From the NCBI RefSeq assembly GCF_001044395.1, contig NZ_JANU01000064.1:1-64000 (forward strand): a stretch of DNA of 64,000 nucleotides, in the 5' to 3' direction. The notes below the pieces were generated by a model. That model had not been told where the DNA came from. It saw only the letters and a list, made by a program, of their open reading frames with translations, and made no database searches. This DNA is from Caenimonas sp. SL110. GTDB taxonomy: Bacteria > Pseudomonadota > Gammaproteobacteria > Burkholderiales > Burkholderiaceae_C. This document shows, in pieces, positions 1 through 12,603 of the stretch (position 1 is the first letter of the stretch; each line of letters begins with the position of its first letter). The translations under genes were made by a program, and so were the position numbers.

Positions 1-3755
<3,755 letters not shown>

Positions 3756-3771
<16 letters not shown>

Positions 3772-5849
3772 CGGCTCAGGCGGCGGCTACATCGCCGACA
3801 GCGCTCGAGCAGGAGAAGGTCAACATCCTGGTCGTGGATGACCTGCAGGAAAAGCACGTCGTCTTTCGCACCATCCTGGATGAGCTGGGCCAGAACATCA
3901 TCAGCGCGCGTTCCGGCAAGGAGGCGCTGAAGTACATCCTCGACCAGGAATTCGCGGTCATCCTGCTGGACGTCAACATGCCCGACATCGACGGGCTGGA
4001 AACCGCAGGCCTCATCCGCCAATACAAGAAGTCGTCGCAGACGCCTATCGTTTTCATCACGGCTTACGTGGACGATGTACAGGCCAAGCGCGGCTATGCG
4101 CTGGGCGCGGTGGACTACATCCCTTCGCCGGTCGTGCCGGAAGTTCTTCGATCGAAGGTGCGGGTTTTCGTCGAACTCTTTCGCATGAACCGCCAGCTGC
4201 AGCAGCAGGCTGTGCAGCGTGAAGCGCTGGCCCGGTCTGAAACTGCGCGCGTCGCGGCTGAAGAAGCCATCCACCGCGCGGACTACCTGGCCGAGGCGAG
4301 CCAGACGCTGTCGCGTTCGCTCGATGTCGAGAACACGATCGGCGCGCTGTTCGATGTTGCCGTGCCTATGCTGGGAGACCGCGCGATCCTCACGCTGTCC
4401 AACCCGGACGGCACTTTGGGCCGGGTCGTCATGCATCCCCAGCCGGGCGAGGGCGAGCCGACCGAGATGCCCAATGCGCTCAGGGCGTCGCTTGCCAAGG
4501 CGCTGGAGCGAAAGCAGTTCGAGATGTGGAAGGGCGGCGCCGAGGCTGCTGCCATCTGTCCGCTGATCTCCGGTGGCATCGCGCGCGGCGCGCTGATCCT
4601 GGTATCGAAATCCGAGGCGATGGACGCGCCGCGTGTCGCGCTGGCCCGTGAAATCGTGAGCCGCGCGTCGATCGCGATGGAGAACGCGCGCCTGTATCGC
4701 GCGGTGCAGGACGCCGACCGCCGCAAGAACGAATTCCTGGCGATGCTCGCGCACGAATTGCGCAACCCCCTGGCGCCGATCCGCAACGCGGTGCACCTCA
4801 TGCAGGGCCACGACGTTTCGCCCAAGACCATGAACTGGGCCCGCGACGTGATCGGGCGTCAGGCCGACCATATGTCGCGCCTGATCGATGACCTGCTTGA
4901 CGTGTCGCGCATCGTGCAGGGCAAGGTGGTGGTCAAGCCCGAGAAGCTGAGCCTTGCCACCATGGTCGAGCGCACGGTAGAGGCCACATCGCCCAGCATT
5001 GCCAGCCGCCACCAGACGCTGGATGTAGTGCTGCCCAGGGAGCCGGTTGCGATCAACGGCGACGCCGTGCGGCTGGCGCAGGTGCTGTCCAACCTGGTGA
5101 ACAACGCCTCGAAGTTCTCGGGACCCAACACGACCATCTCGCTCAACGCCGCGATGGAAGGCGGGCAGATCAGGATTTCGGTGAAGGACCAGGGCGCGGG
5201 CATAGACCCGGCATTCCTGCCGCACATCTTCGACCTCTTCGCGCAGGCCGACCAGTCGCTCGACCGCTCGCAGGGCGGGCTGGGCATCGGCCTCACGCTG
5301 GTCAAGCACCTGGTGGAGCAACACGGCGGCTCGGTGGTTGCACGCAGCGAAGGCACCGGCAAGGGCGCCGAGCTGTGCATCTACCTGCCCGCTGAAATCG
5401 CTGCGCAAGGCTCGCTGCCCGGCGCGCCGGACATGCCGGACAGCACACCGCCGCCGGTCAAGGCGCGTGCGCGTGTGCTGGTGGTCGATGACCTCGTTGC
5501 ATCGGCCGAAACGCTGATGGCCTTGCTGGAAATGGAAGGCTACGAAGTGCAGCTGGCACACGAAGGCGTGACGGCGCTGAAGATCGCAGAGGAGTTCAAG
5601 CCCGACGTGGTGCTGCTGGATATCGGCTTGCCGGGCATGAACGGATTTGAAGTGGCCATCCGCATGCGCAACCTGGCGGGCACGCGCGATGCGTTGCTGA
5701 TTGCGCTCACGGGATACGGCGAAGCCGAGAGCCGCTCGCGATCGGAGCAGGCTGGCTTTGACTTTCACATGGTCAAGCCTGCGGATGTGAACCTGCTTCT
5801 GACCATGCTGGCCGACCCGGATCAGGCGCGTCGGGTGAAAGTGGCCTGA
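3756..5849 (+). CDS. Hybrid histidine kinase REC-GAF-HisKA-HATPase-REC
   Basis: Cytosolic-looking hybrid kinase of 697 residues with no membrane segment. Domains: N-terminal receiver (about 27-145, phospho-Asp72 in LLDVNMPDIDG), coiled linker, GAF-like sensor (about 185-325), HisKA with HELRNP (His333), HATPase with GGLGIGL, and a C-terminal receiver (Asp622 in LLDIGLPGMNG). The open frame extends back to 3681, but the ATG at 3756 is preferred because it gives a short lead into the receiver; it overlaps the upstream kinase stop by 16 bases. In the first receiver the usual switch Lys before Pro is absent: the sequence reads DYIPSPV where DY..KP is typical. The pair probably acts in one phosphorelay; this is inference from overlap and shared domain type. 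Confidence 0.9.
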
Positions 5850-5864
5850 GGGCATCCGCGCCAC

Positions 5865-5873
5865 TGCTACAAT
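5865..5873 (+). promoter_or_regulatory. Candidate extended -10 promoter of tRNA-Ser
   Basis: TGCTACAAT reads as TGn plus TACAAT and ends 12 bases before the tRNA. There is no good -35 box at 17 bases (CCTGAG), which fits an extended -10 promoter. Identified by eye only. Confidence 0.5.
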
Positions 5874-5885
5874 CGCGGGCTCGCA

Positions 5886-5973
5886 GGAGAGGTGGATGAG
5901 CGGTTTAAGTCGCACGCCTGGAAAGCGTGTGAGGGTTAATAGCCCTCCGCGGGTTCGAATCCCGCCCTCTCCG
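5886..5973 (+). tRNA. tRNA-Ser (anticodon GGA)
   Basis: The acceptor stem GGAGAGG (5886-5892) pairs with CCTCTCC (5966-5972), followed by discriminator G. The anticodon loop reads CTGGAAA, giving anticodon GGA, which decodes UCC and UCU. A long variable arm and the T-loop GGTTCGAATCC are present, as expected for a class II serine tRNA. The 3' CCA is not encoded (CCG follows). Confidence 0.95.
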
Positions 5974-6020
5974 CCGCGAATGTGTTTTCGGCAGTCCGTT
6001 CCAGACTGCAAACCCCTCTG

Positions 6021-6053
6021 AAAAGCCCCTAACCACGGGGCTTTTTTGTTTTT
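6021..6053 (+). terminator. Intrinsic terminator after tRNA-Ser
   Basis: The stem AAAAGCCCC / GGGGCTTTT with a short loop (TAACCAC) is followed by a T-rich run. It lies about 50 bases past the tRNA and ahead of the Tim44-domain gene. Confidence 0.9.
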
Positions 6054-6198
6054 TGGCGTCCGATCTGAAAGCAGGGGCGAGTGCCGGAACGAAACTGAAG
6101 GTTTTTCCTGAGTTGTCTGCAGGCTCCTGCTGCTTTTTTCTTCCGCCGGACGGGCGTATGTTAAGGCTTCATCCGATTTCACTCATGGAGACCCTCTT

Positions 6199-7122
6199 AT
6201 GAAAAAAGTACTTGGCCTGGCGGCACTGGTGCTCGCCCTGAGCACAACGATGGCATTCGACGCGCAAGCCAAGCGATTGGGCGGCGCGAAGTCCAGCGGC
6301 ATGCAACGCCAGCAGACAACACAACCAGCCACCCCCGCCAACACACCGGGATCGCCGGCACAGGCCCTGCCTGCAGCCGGCGCAGGGGCAGCAGCCGCTG
6401 CACCCGCTGCTGCAGCGGCAAAGCGCAGCTGGATGGGCCCGATCGCAGGCCTGGCCGCCGGCCTGGGCTTGATGGCGCTCGCGTCGCACTTGGGGTTTGG
6501 CGCAGCGATGGCCAATGTCATGCTCATGGTTCTGTTGGGCGTGGTGGTCATGGCCGTGGTGGGCTTCGTCATGCGCAAGCGCATGGCCAACGGGGCCGCT
6601 CCCGCCATTGCAGGAGGCAGTGGTGCAGCGGGACCCGCAGCCGGAAGCTTCGGAGGTAGCCTCACAGGCCAGCCTTCAAGCGGCACGCGGATCGGTTCGG
6701 CGTTAGGTGCGGTCACCGCGAGTGCGGTGCCATCCGCGATCCCCGCCGACTTCGACACCGCAGCCTTCGCGCGCAACGCAACCCAGCAATTCATGGCACT
6801 GCAGTCGGCAAACGACGCTGGGGATTTGCAGCGTCTGCGTGACTACCTCACGCCCGACTTGTTTGAAGAAGTGCGAGCGGAAATCGAGGCGCGAGGCGCG
6901 GTCGCACAGGAGACGCAGGTGTTCGGCCTTGACGCTCAGGTGCTGGAAGTCGTGGAAGAAGGTGATCGGTACATCGTCAGCGTGCGCTTCAGAGGCAGCG
7001 TGCGCGATCAGGTGCATGCCGACACGGAAGACCTGGATGAGGTCTGGCACCTGACAAAGCCGCGCTCCGGCTTCGGTGGCTGGGTCGTCGCAGGCATTCA
7101 GCAAGTCTCATCGGCCACGTGA
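6199..7122 (+). CDS. Tim44-like domain membrane protein
   Basis: 307 residues. An N-terminal signal-like segment (MKKVLGLAALVLALSTTMA) is followed by an Ala/Gln/Pro-rich low-complexity linker (about 25-75), two closely spaced hydrophobic segments (about 80-128) and a C-terminal Tim44/TIM21-like domain (about 175-305) with the pattern of charged residues and the DLDEVWHL region typical of bacterial members. Bacterial Tim44-domain proteins are membrane-associated and of unclear function; the mitochondrial relative docks Hsp70 to the import channel. GGAG lies upstream of the ATG. The gene appears monocistronic, between the tRNA terminator and the hairpin at 7235. Confidence 0.88.
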   Translation: MKKVLGLAALVLALSTTMAFDAQAKRLGGAKSSGMQRQQTTQPATPANTPGSPAQALPAAGAGAAAAAPAAAAAKRSWMGPIAGLAAGLGLMALASHLGFGAAMANVMLMVLLGVVVMAVVGFVMRKRMANGAAPAIAGGSGAAGPAAGSFGGSLTGQPSSGTRIGSALGAVTASAVPSAIPADFDTAAFARNATQQFMALQSANDAGDLQRLRDYLTPDLFEEVRAEIEARGAVAQETQVFGLDAQVLEVVEEGDRYIVSVRFRGSVRDQVHADTEDLDEVWHLTKPRSGFGGWVVAGIQQVSSAT

Positions 7123-7234
7123 GCGAGCGGGCTCAACCGGGCTCCATGAAAGCCGGGGTAGTTAAGGGCTCATAGACGACGTCGCTACCGCTATCCCCAA
7201 TGGGGGTGTAGCTGAGGCGGCGCTCTCACTCAAC

Positions 7235-7262
7235 GACAAGGGCCTTCGGGCCCTTGTCTTTT
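7235..7262 (+). terminator. Intrinsic terminator
   Basis: A perfect 10-bp stem GACAAGGGCC / GGCCCTTGTC around a TTCG tetraloop, followed by TTTT. It lies 112 bases after the Tim44-domain gene and is the likely end of that transcript. The rest of 7123-7378 shows no gene that I can support. Confidence 0.85.
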
Positions 7263-7378
7263 CTACAAGCCAGGCGCTCACGCCGCCCTACATGGGCAAT
7301 CCCCGCTCATCGCCCGTGTCGATTGAGGTGAAAATGCCTCGGCTATTGCCCATAGGGCATCGAATACCAAGGGAGCCC

Positions 7379-7468
7379 ATGAATCACCAAGCGCTGTCGT
7401 CCTTCATCTGGTCTGTCGCCGACCTCCTGCGAGGCGACTAGGAGCAGTCTGAATACGGCCGCGTCATG
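7379..7468 (+). pseudogene. Remnant of type I restriction methyltransferase hsdM (N-terminus)
   Basis: The ATG at 7379 opens MNHQALSSFIWSVADLLRGD, which matches the conserved start of HsdM methyltransferase subunits. Codon 21, normally Tyr, is TAG (7439-7441). The same frame then continues as EQSEYGRV, still HsdM-like (family: KQS.YG.V), and the similarity ends around 7468. The rest of the roughly 500-residue enzyme, with its SAM-binding and NPPF motifs, is absent. A nonsense mutation plus a large deletion make it a clear relic. The family match is from memory of HsdM starts. Confidence 0.8.
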
Positions 7469-7853
7469 GCTCTCCGAGGAGCACTACCGGGAAGATGCCT
7501 TTTCCGGGCCGCATGGATTCGTGGTCGGCGGAGCATCCGTTCCGACCATGCTGGAGATGGCCGAACAATACCTGCACGCGGCTAATGTTCTTGCCGAAGC
7601 CATCAAAGGCCAGGAACAGGAAGACTACCGCTTGGCGAATCCAGTGTTGTTTCTGTACAGGCATGCGCTGGAACTGGTGCTGAAGGTGCACTGGACCCGA
7701 ATTCGATGGCCTTCCGCTACGGCGAGGAGAAGTACGGGGGCAGCAGGCAGTTCTCGCCGGTGCCCGGAGAGGCCTACGTCAGCGTGCCCCGACTGCAAGA
7801 ATCAATCAACGAACTCTTTGCCGCCCTGGCCGGCGCGGCCGGGAAGATGTAGC
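7464..7853 (+). pseudogene. Broken HEPN-like accessory gene
   Basis: One frame from 7464 reads a coherent segment (GGASVPTMLEMAEQYLHAAN, then NPVLFLYRHALELVLK up to about 7690). The coherent reading then moves to another frame, DPNSMAFRYGEEKYGG through LQESINELFAALAGAAGKM, ending at TAG 7851-7853. The LYRHALEL motif and the AFRY/SV..L C-terminus resemble hypothetical HEPN-like proteins often found in defence islands. The central part is missing and the frame shifts at the junction near 7692-7700, so this looks like an internal deletion. The function of the intact relative is not established here. Confidence 0.65.
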
Positions 7854-7915
7854 CGTCCGCCAACGCTGGGTCGTTGCATCGCACGGCCCGCTTGCGCAAA
7901 AAGGGTTTCATCAGC

Positions 7916-7945
7916 GATATTCGTAATTCGCGAATAGCGAATATC
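7916..7945. promoter_or_regulatory. 30-bp nested palindrome, probable operator
   Basis: GATATTCG (7916-7923) and CGAATATC (7938-7945) flank an inner perfect ATTCGCGAAT (7926-7935). Both share the axis at 7930.5, and 13 of 15 base pairs match. It ends 8 bases before the ATG of the winged-helix gene, so a bound protein would block initiation. Autoregulation by that gene product is inferred. Confidence 0.75.
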
Positions 7946-7953
7946 ACTCCTCC

Positions 7954-8508
7954 ATGGACCTCAAACCCCAAGACCTGCTCGTACTCCTGAAGGTGGCGGC
8001 CCACCCGCCGCAGCGCTGGACGTATGCCGCGCTGGGCGAAGCCCTGGCCATCAGCGCTTCGGAAGCGCATGCGAGCGTGAAACGTGCAGTGGCCTCGGGC
8101 CTGGCTGTGGCGCCCGGACGTGGCGACTGGTCGCCGGTCAGACCCAATCTGCTGGAGTTCATGCTCCACGGCGTGCGCTACATCTGGCCCGCCACGACTG
8201 GGCCAGTCAAGCGCGGCGTGCCGACGGCCTTTGGCGCAGAGCCGCTCGTCAGCGAGTTGACTGTGGCTTCGGAGCAAGCCCCCGTCTGGGCCCACCCTAC
8301 GGGTAGCGCCAAGGGCCCCACGCTCTCGCCGATCTATCGCACCGCGCCGCAGGCTGCGCTGGCCGACCCCGCGCTACACCGCCTGCTGGCTTTGCTGGAT
8401 GCCTTGCGGGTCGGGCGGGCGCGGGAGCGCACCCTTGCCGCCAACCTGATGAAAGCGGAGCTGATGCGCTTCGATTCGGGCAGCGACGGAGGGGCCGATG
8501 CGAGCTGA
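7954..8508 (+). CDS. Winged-helix DNA-binding protein (MarR-like N-terminus)
   Basis: 184 residues. Residues 1-60 (DLLVLLKVAAHPPQRWTYAALGEALAISASEAHASVKRAVASGL) read as a winged helix-turn-helix: a helix, a WTYAALGEALAIS turn, then a recognition helix with SVKRAV. The remainder has no motif that I recognise. The frame is intact, unlike its neighbours. A strong palindrome sits directly upstream. The gene overlaps the next 30-codon ORF by 11 bases, and that ORF overlaps the hsdR relic start, so it was probably the control gene of the lost restriction island. This is inferred from position only; it may now be an orphan regulator. Confidence 0.75.
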   Translation: MDLKPQDLLVLLKVAAHPPQRWTYAALGEALAISASEAHASVKRAVASGLAVAPGRGDWSPVRPNLLEFMLHGVRYIWPATTGPVKRGVPTAFGAEPLVSELTVASEQAPVWAHPTGSAKGPTLSPIYRTAPQAALADPALHRLLALLDALRVGRARERTLAANLMKAELMRFDSGSDGGADAS

Positions 8509-8590
8509 TGATCCGAACCTGCCGTATCTGCGCCGCATTGCCGAGCGCGCCGACCTCGTCATGGACCGCCTGAAAGCCTTGAGCCAATGA
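8498..8590 (+). CDS. 30-codon ORF between regulator and hsdR relic
   Basis: ATG at 8498 to TGA at 8588 encodes a 30-residue peptide beginning MRADDPNLPYLRRIAERADL and ending MDRLKALSQ. It overlaps the regulator stop by 11 bases and the hsdR relic start by the 4-base ATGA, a coupling pattern of a real operon. It may be a natural small gene, or the fused ends of a deleted nucleotidyltransferase-like gene that usually partners such winged-helix proteins. That second idea is from memory and weak. Confidence 0.4.
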   Translation: MRADDPNLPYLRRIAERADLVMDRLKALSQ

Positions 8591-8733
8591 ACCGGCACGA
8601 GGAACACCACTTCGAAGCCGAAATCTGTGTCAGCCTGGCGGCGAACGGTTGGCTTTATGCCGAGGGCGATGCTGCGCTGTTCGACCGGGCCAACAGCCTG
8701 TTCATGCCCGACCTGCTGGCCGATACCGCCCGG
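8587..8733 (+). pseudogene. Remnant of type I restriction subunit hsdR (N-terminus)
   Basis: ATG 8587 opens MNRHEEHHFEAEICVSLAAN, then GWLYAEGDAALFDRANSLF, a close match in pattern to HsdR starts (HE..FE..IC..LA..GWLY..GDA..FDRA..LF). The similarity fades after LLADTA near 8728, just before the stop codon of the opposite-strand ATPase gene at 8734. The nuclease and helicase domains, about 900 residues, are gone. The frame stays open into the antisense of the ATPase gene, but that part is not homologous. The break marks a deletion or replacement boundary. Confidence 0.75.
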
Positions 8734-11370
8734 TCAAATCCCCCGCGCCACCACCCCCAGATCCCGCCATGCCGCCGGGTGGCAGGTAAAGATCAGCACC
8801 TGATGCCGCTGCGCGGCGTCGTACAGCACGCGCTTCATCTGCCCGAGCCGGTCATCGTCGGTGTTCACCAATGCGTCGTCCAGGATCAGCAATGTCGGCC
8901 TGCCGGCTTCCTGCAACAGGTCGGCATAGGCCAGCCGCGCCACGATGCCCATCTGCTCGCGCGTGCCTACGCTCAGCTCTTCGAACTCGCCTACCTCTTG
9001 ACCGCGCGGGCCGGCGCGCGTGATGGCGCCGGGCGAGAGGTCGTCGGCGACTTCGATGCGCGCGCCCGGAAACAGGATGCCCAGGTAGTGGTCCAGATGC
9101 TTTTGCAGCGGCGCGCGCAGGCGGCGGGCCAGTTCCGAGCGCTTGTCCTGCAGCAGGGTCAGCAGGTGATCCAGCGCATTGGCGCGGCGGGCCAGTTCGT
9201 CGGCGCGGCGCGTGGCGGCTTCCAGTTCGCGTTGGCGTTCGGCTCTTTGTTCTTCAAGGCCCAACGCGCCCTTGGTTTCCAGCTCCACTTCAAGCCGCGT
9301 GATGTCGTGCCGGCGAAGCTCGTGGGCTTCTTCCAGTTGTTGTGCGCTGCGCGCCAGCCGATCCACGTCCTGGCGCAGCAGGACCAGGTTCACGCTTCGC
9401 AGCTCGGAGGCGGTGGCGTCCAGGCGTTGCTGGGCGGTCGATTCATGGACCAGCGCGTCGCTCAATGACTGGCGTGCCACGGCCATGCGTTGTGCGCGAC
9501 CGGCGTCGCTGACTGTCGCTTTGGCGGCGTCCAGTTCCTGGATTGCCGTCGTGAGGTCGCTCTGCGCTTTGCCGACTGACACGCGGGCCTGGGTGAGGGC
9601 GGCGGCTGTGGTTGTCAGGCTGGCGGCGGCGCGTTCGGCTTGCGCTTGCGCTGATGCAAGGTCGGGCAGGCTGTCATCGCCCTCGGCGGGTGGGGGCAGG
9701 GCGGCAAGGACCGATTTGAGTTCCTGCGCCCGCACCGTTCGCAAAGCCTGATCGGCTTCAAGAGCGTCCACGCCGTTGGGGGCCAGCGCTTCCAGAACCT
9801 GCTTGCTTGCCCTGGCGTCTTGCAGGCGTTGCGAGGCCTGGCGGTCCCGCTCTTCGGCTTCGGCCAGATTGGCGATGCCGAGCTTTTGCAGCAACGCGGC
9901 CAGGTCGGCAGAGAGCGTGCCCTGCTGCGTCGCAAGCGCCGGGATGTCTGCGCCGCCGGGCTGCACACAGATCAGGCCGAATCCGTCGATCTGGATTTCC
10001 GTGCGGCCGACCACTGTGTGCCGTGCACGTCCTTCGACGCTTTCGTCGCCCAGTCGCATCGACTGTCCTTCGAGCAGATCGAATTCAAGCAGGGTGGCGG
10101 CCGCTTCCAGGCGCACGCCGACATCGCGCAGCGATTGCGAAAGCTGCTTGAGCTTCTTCAGGTCTGTGGCTGGGATGGACATGGCCTGCGCCTCGGCTTG
10201 CAGGCGGGCCAGTCGCGTGTGTTCCTCGCGCGCTCGGGTGAGCGAATGGGTCACTGCGGCGAGCGTGGTTTCCAGCTCCTGCGCGGCGCGAACGGTCTCG
10301 GTTCGCGCTGCTGCCGCACGCACGCGCTCCAGCATCTGCCGCGCCTGTGTATCGACGGTGATGGCGTCGTTGTGCCGTCGCTCCCACGATTGCACCTGTG
10401 CGAGCGCAGTGGCCTCAGCCGCTGCGCGAAGCGCCAGTGCCTGCTCTCGCGTCGTGACGGCCGCATCGTCGCGCGCGAACGCTTCGAGCTCTGACCGGTG
10501 AGAAGCCGTCTGCGCGCGCCACTGCTCAACCGCCGTCTGCTGGGCCTGTTGCCGTGCCTCCAGGCCCTGCGCCGCTTCCAGTGTTTGCAGTGCGAGCTGG
10601 TGCTGTTCGCGGATGGCGCTCCACGGACGCTCGTGTTCGTCGCGCTGGTGATCGTGACGCAGCGCGGCGAGCCGATCGACGCTGCCCTGGTAGGCCCTGA
10701 TATCAGCGTCGAGTGTGGTCAATGCGTCCGTCAACTCGGCCTTGCGCAGCAATGCCGCTGCGTATTCGCCTTTGGGGTTGCCGGTTGAGCGCGTGAGCAG
10801 CTCGTGACGTCCCGCTTCCACGGCTCGCAGCACCACGTCCCCGCTGGAAGACGTCAGGTCGCCCAGTGACTCACCCAGCACCTGGCGCAAGTGGTCTGCG
10901 GCATAGGTGACGGCGTCGGCCAGTTCGTGCGCAGTGCCTTGCCGGATCCACAGGAGTCCGGGAATGCCACGGTGTTCGGGCGCGCTCGCGCCCTTGCCCG
11001 GGAACTTGAAACCCAGCAGACCGGCCAGGTGATCTTCGGCCGCGACGCCATCCAGCGGCGACTGTCCGTCGATCAGCAGGTCGCAGCGCTTTTTGCCCAA
11101 AAACACCTTGGTCAGGCGATGGCGCTTGTCGCCCATATCGAATTCCACCTCGACGGTGGGCGTGGCTGACGAGTCACCCCAGGGGCGCAGGTGCTCCACG
11201 CTGCCCGAGCGATGCCGCTCAAAAAATGCGGCGCGAATCGCTTCTGCCACGGTGGATTTGCCGGACTCGTTGGGCGCGGCGAACAGGTTGAGGCCATCGG
11301 TGAATCCGGTGATTTCCAGCGGTTCGCGAAAGCGCTTGAACTGCTCGATGCGCAGGCGCCTGATCTTCAT
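8734..11370 (-). CDS. SbcC/YhaN-like AAA ATPase with coiled coils
   Basis: 878-residue SMC/Rad50-type ATPase, likely the DNA-end-processing motor paired with the nuclease encoded just before it. The N-terminus MKIRRLRIEQFKRFREP leads to Walker A APNESGKST (about 33-41). A long Ala/Gln/Arg-rich coiled-coil region (about 190-700) follows, then the signature ELSVGTREQMGIVARLAYAD, Walker B LLILDDALVNTDDDR and the switch-like FTCHP. Domain order fits the YhaN/COG4717 branch more than classical SbcC because it is shorter. The start overlaps the nuclease stop by ATGA (11367-11370), so the pair is translationally coupled. The 3' end abuts the hsdR relic. Confidence 0.88.
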   Translation of the reverse strand: MKIRRLRIEQFKRFREPLEITGFTDGLNLFAAPNESGKSTVAEAIRAAFFERHRSGSVEHLRPWGDSSATPTVEVEFDMGDKRHRLTKVFLGKKRCDLLIDGQSPLDGVAAEDHLAGLLGFKFPGKGASAPEHRGIPGLLWIRQGTAHELADAVTYAADHLRQVLGESLGDLTSSSGDVVLRAVEAGRHELLTRSTGNPKGEYAAALLRKAELTDALTTLDADIRAYQGSVDRLAALRHDHQRDEHERPWSAIREQHQLALQTLEAAQGLEARQQAQQTAVEQWRAQTASHRSELEAFARDDAAVTTREQALALRAAAEATALAQVQSWERRHNDAITVDTQARQMLERVRAAAARTETVRAAQELETTLAAVTHSLTRAREEHTRLARLQAEAQAMSIPATDLKKLKQLSQSLRDVGVRLEAAATLLEFDLLEGQSMRLGDESVEGRARHTVVGRTEIQIDGFGLICVQPGGADIPALATQQGTLSADLAALLQKLGIANLAEAEERDRQASQRLQDARASKQVLEALAPNGVDALEADQALRTVRAQELKSVLAALPPPAEGDDSLPDLASAQAQAERAAASLTTTAAALTQARVSVGKAQSDLTTAIQELDAAKATVSDAGRAQRMAVARQSLSDALVHESTAQQRLDATASELRSVNLVLLRQDVDRLARSAQQLEEAHELRRHDITRLEVELETKGALGLEEQRAERQRELEAATRRADELARRANALDHLLTLLQDKRSELARRLRAPLQKHLDHYLGILFPGARIEVADDLSPGAITRAGPRGQEVGEFEELSVGTREQMGIVARLAYADLLQEAGRPTLLILDDALVNTDDDRLGQMKRVLYDAAQRHQVLIFTCHPAAWRDLGVVARGI

Positions 11371-12509
11371 GGCCGGGCCTCCTGGCTGGCCGCTGCAGGA
11401 CTGCTGCCCAGTTCATTGAGCATGCCGGCCAGGACCACCAGTGCATCGCGAGCCAGCCCTGCCTGCGGTCCGTCCTGTTCGACGCGCAACTGTTGCAGCA
11501 CTTCGCCGACGTAGCCATCGGCATGGAGCGATTCGATGTCCTCTTGCGTGGGCTCCAGCCTGAGCGAATGCGATTCATGAACGAGCGCCCGCAGACGGGC
11601 ACGGGCAGCTTCCACGCCTTGCTGGAGGCGGCGCTGGCCGTTCAGGTCGCACACGCCAGACACGCGCATCTGCAGCACGTCATCAGGACCGGTGGATTCG
11701 AGCGCCTGCAGGGTTTCCTCCAGGTCACTGGGTACAGCCAGCCGTGGGTCCATCTGCTGCCAGCGATATCGCCCGGTCTGCAGCGCCCGCACCTGGGGCA
11801 CAGCGCCCGGCGCGGCAATGTCAACCAGCAGTGCCTGGCCCGAATCGTTGGCCTTGAAACGGTCGGTTTCCGGCGTGCCGGCGTACCAGGTGCGCTCATC
11901 GATGCAGCGCGTGCCGTGCCAGTCACCCAACGCCAGGTAGTCCAGCCCGGCGGTGGCGGCACGGCCGGTGGCAATGGGGTTGGCCGAATCCAGCTCGTCG
12001 GCCAGCACCCCTTGCACGCAGCCGTGGGCCAGGCCGATTCGATGAAGGCCCTCTGGCGTGGAGGCAGACGAGAACCACTGGGTCAGGTCGCCGTAGGTGT
12101 GGCGCTGCACGAGTGGTGCGGGTAGCACCGCGAACTGGTCACCGATGATGCGCACGACGGGTTCGAGGCAGGTGACGACGTTGGGTGGAATGACGCCGAG
12201 CCGATGCGCGCGGGTCCAGACCGATTCGGCGAGCGCGGCATCGTGGTTGCCGGGCAGCATGACCCAATGGCCGGTGTAGCCCTTCATGGCGTTGAAGAGG
12301 CGGCGTATGGTCTTGTCGGAGACGGTTTGTGCGTCGAAGACGTCGCCAGCGACGAGGACGGCATCCACGTTGTGCTCGACAGCCAGCGCGGCCAATCGTT
12401 CGACGACGAGAAAGCGAGCCTCGAACAGGGCCGCCGCGTCGTCAGGCTCGAACTGCGAGTAGATCCTCCCGATCTGCCAGTCGGCCGAATGCAGCAATCT
12501 CAGCGCCAT
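11367..12509 (-). CDS. SbcD/YhaO-like metallophosphoesterase (DNA repair exonuclease)
   Basis: 380 residues. Calcineurin-like phosphoesterase motifs are in order: LHSADWQIG (D-x-H-like motif, His replaced by Gln as in related YhaO/SbcD relatives), VLVAGDVFDAQ (GDxxD), MLPGNHDAAL (GNHD) and LALGDWHGTR (GDWH). The family hydrolyses DNA ends with Mn2+ in complex with a Rad50-like ATPase, here the coupled downstream gene. It starts at the ATG at 12509 and is not obviously co-transcribed with qmcA, since the 133-base gap (12510-12642) contains a dispersed-type palindrome. A role in recombinational repair is inferred from family and pairing. Confidence 0.87.
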   Translation of the reverse strand: MALRLLHSADWQIGRIYSQFEPDDAAALFEARFLVVERLAALAVEHNVDAVLVAGDVFDAQTVSDKTIRRLFNAMKGYTGHWVMLPGNHDAALAESVWTRAHRLGVIPPNVVTCLEPVVRIIGDQFAVLPAPLVQRHTYGDLTQWFSSASTPEGLHRIGLAHGCVQGVLADELDSANPIATGRAATAGLDYLALGDWHGTRCIDERTWYAGTPETDRFKANDSGQALLVDIAAPGAVPQVRALQTGRYRWQQMDPRLAVPSDLEETLQALESTGPDDVLQMRVSGVCDLNGQRRLQQGVEAARARLRALVHESHSLRLEPTQEDIESLHADGYVGEVLQQLRVEQDGPQAGLARDALVVLAGMLNELGSSPAAASQEARP

Positions 12510-12603
12510 AACTCCCCTGGGTGGTTCTTTGCAAAGCAGCGGTGATTCTGCATGAGCAGTGGCCGCCGTTGTCGCTTCGACAGCCGTTGCCGCTACGCGG
12601 TGG

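Noticed and set aside
8734-9468. Continuation of the frame from the hsdR relic
   Set aside because: After 8733 it is antisense of the ATPase gene and loses HsdR similarity.
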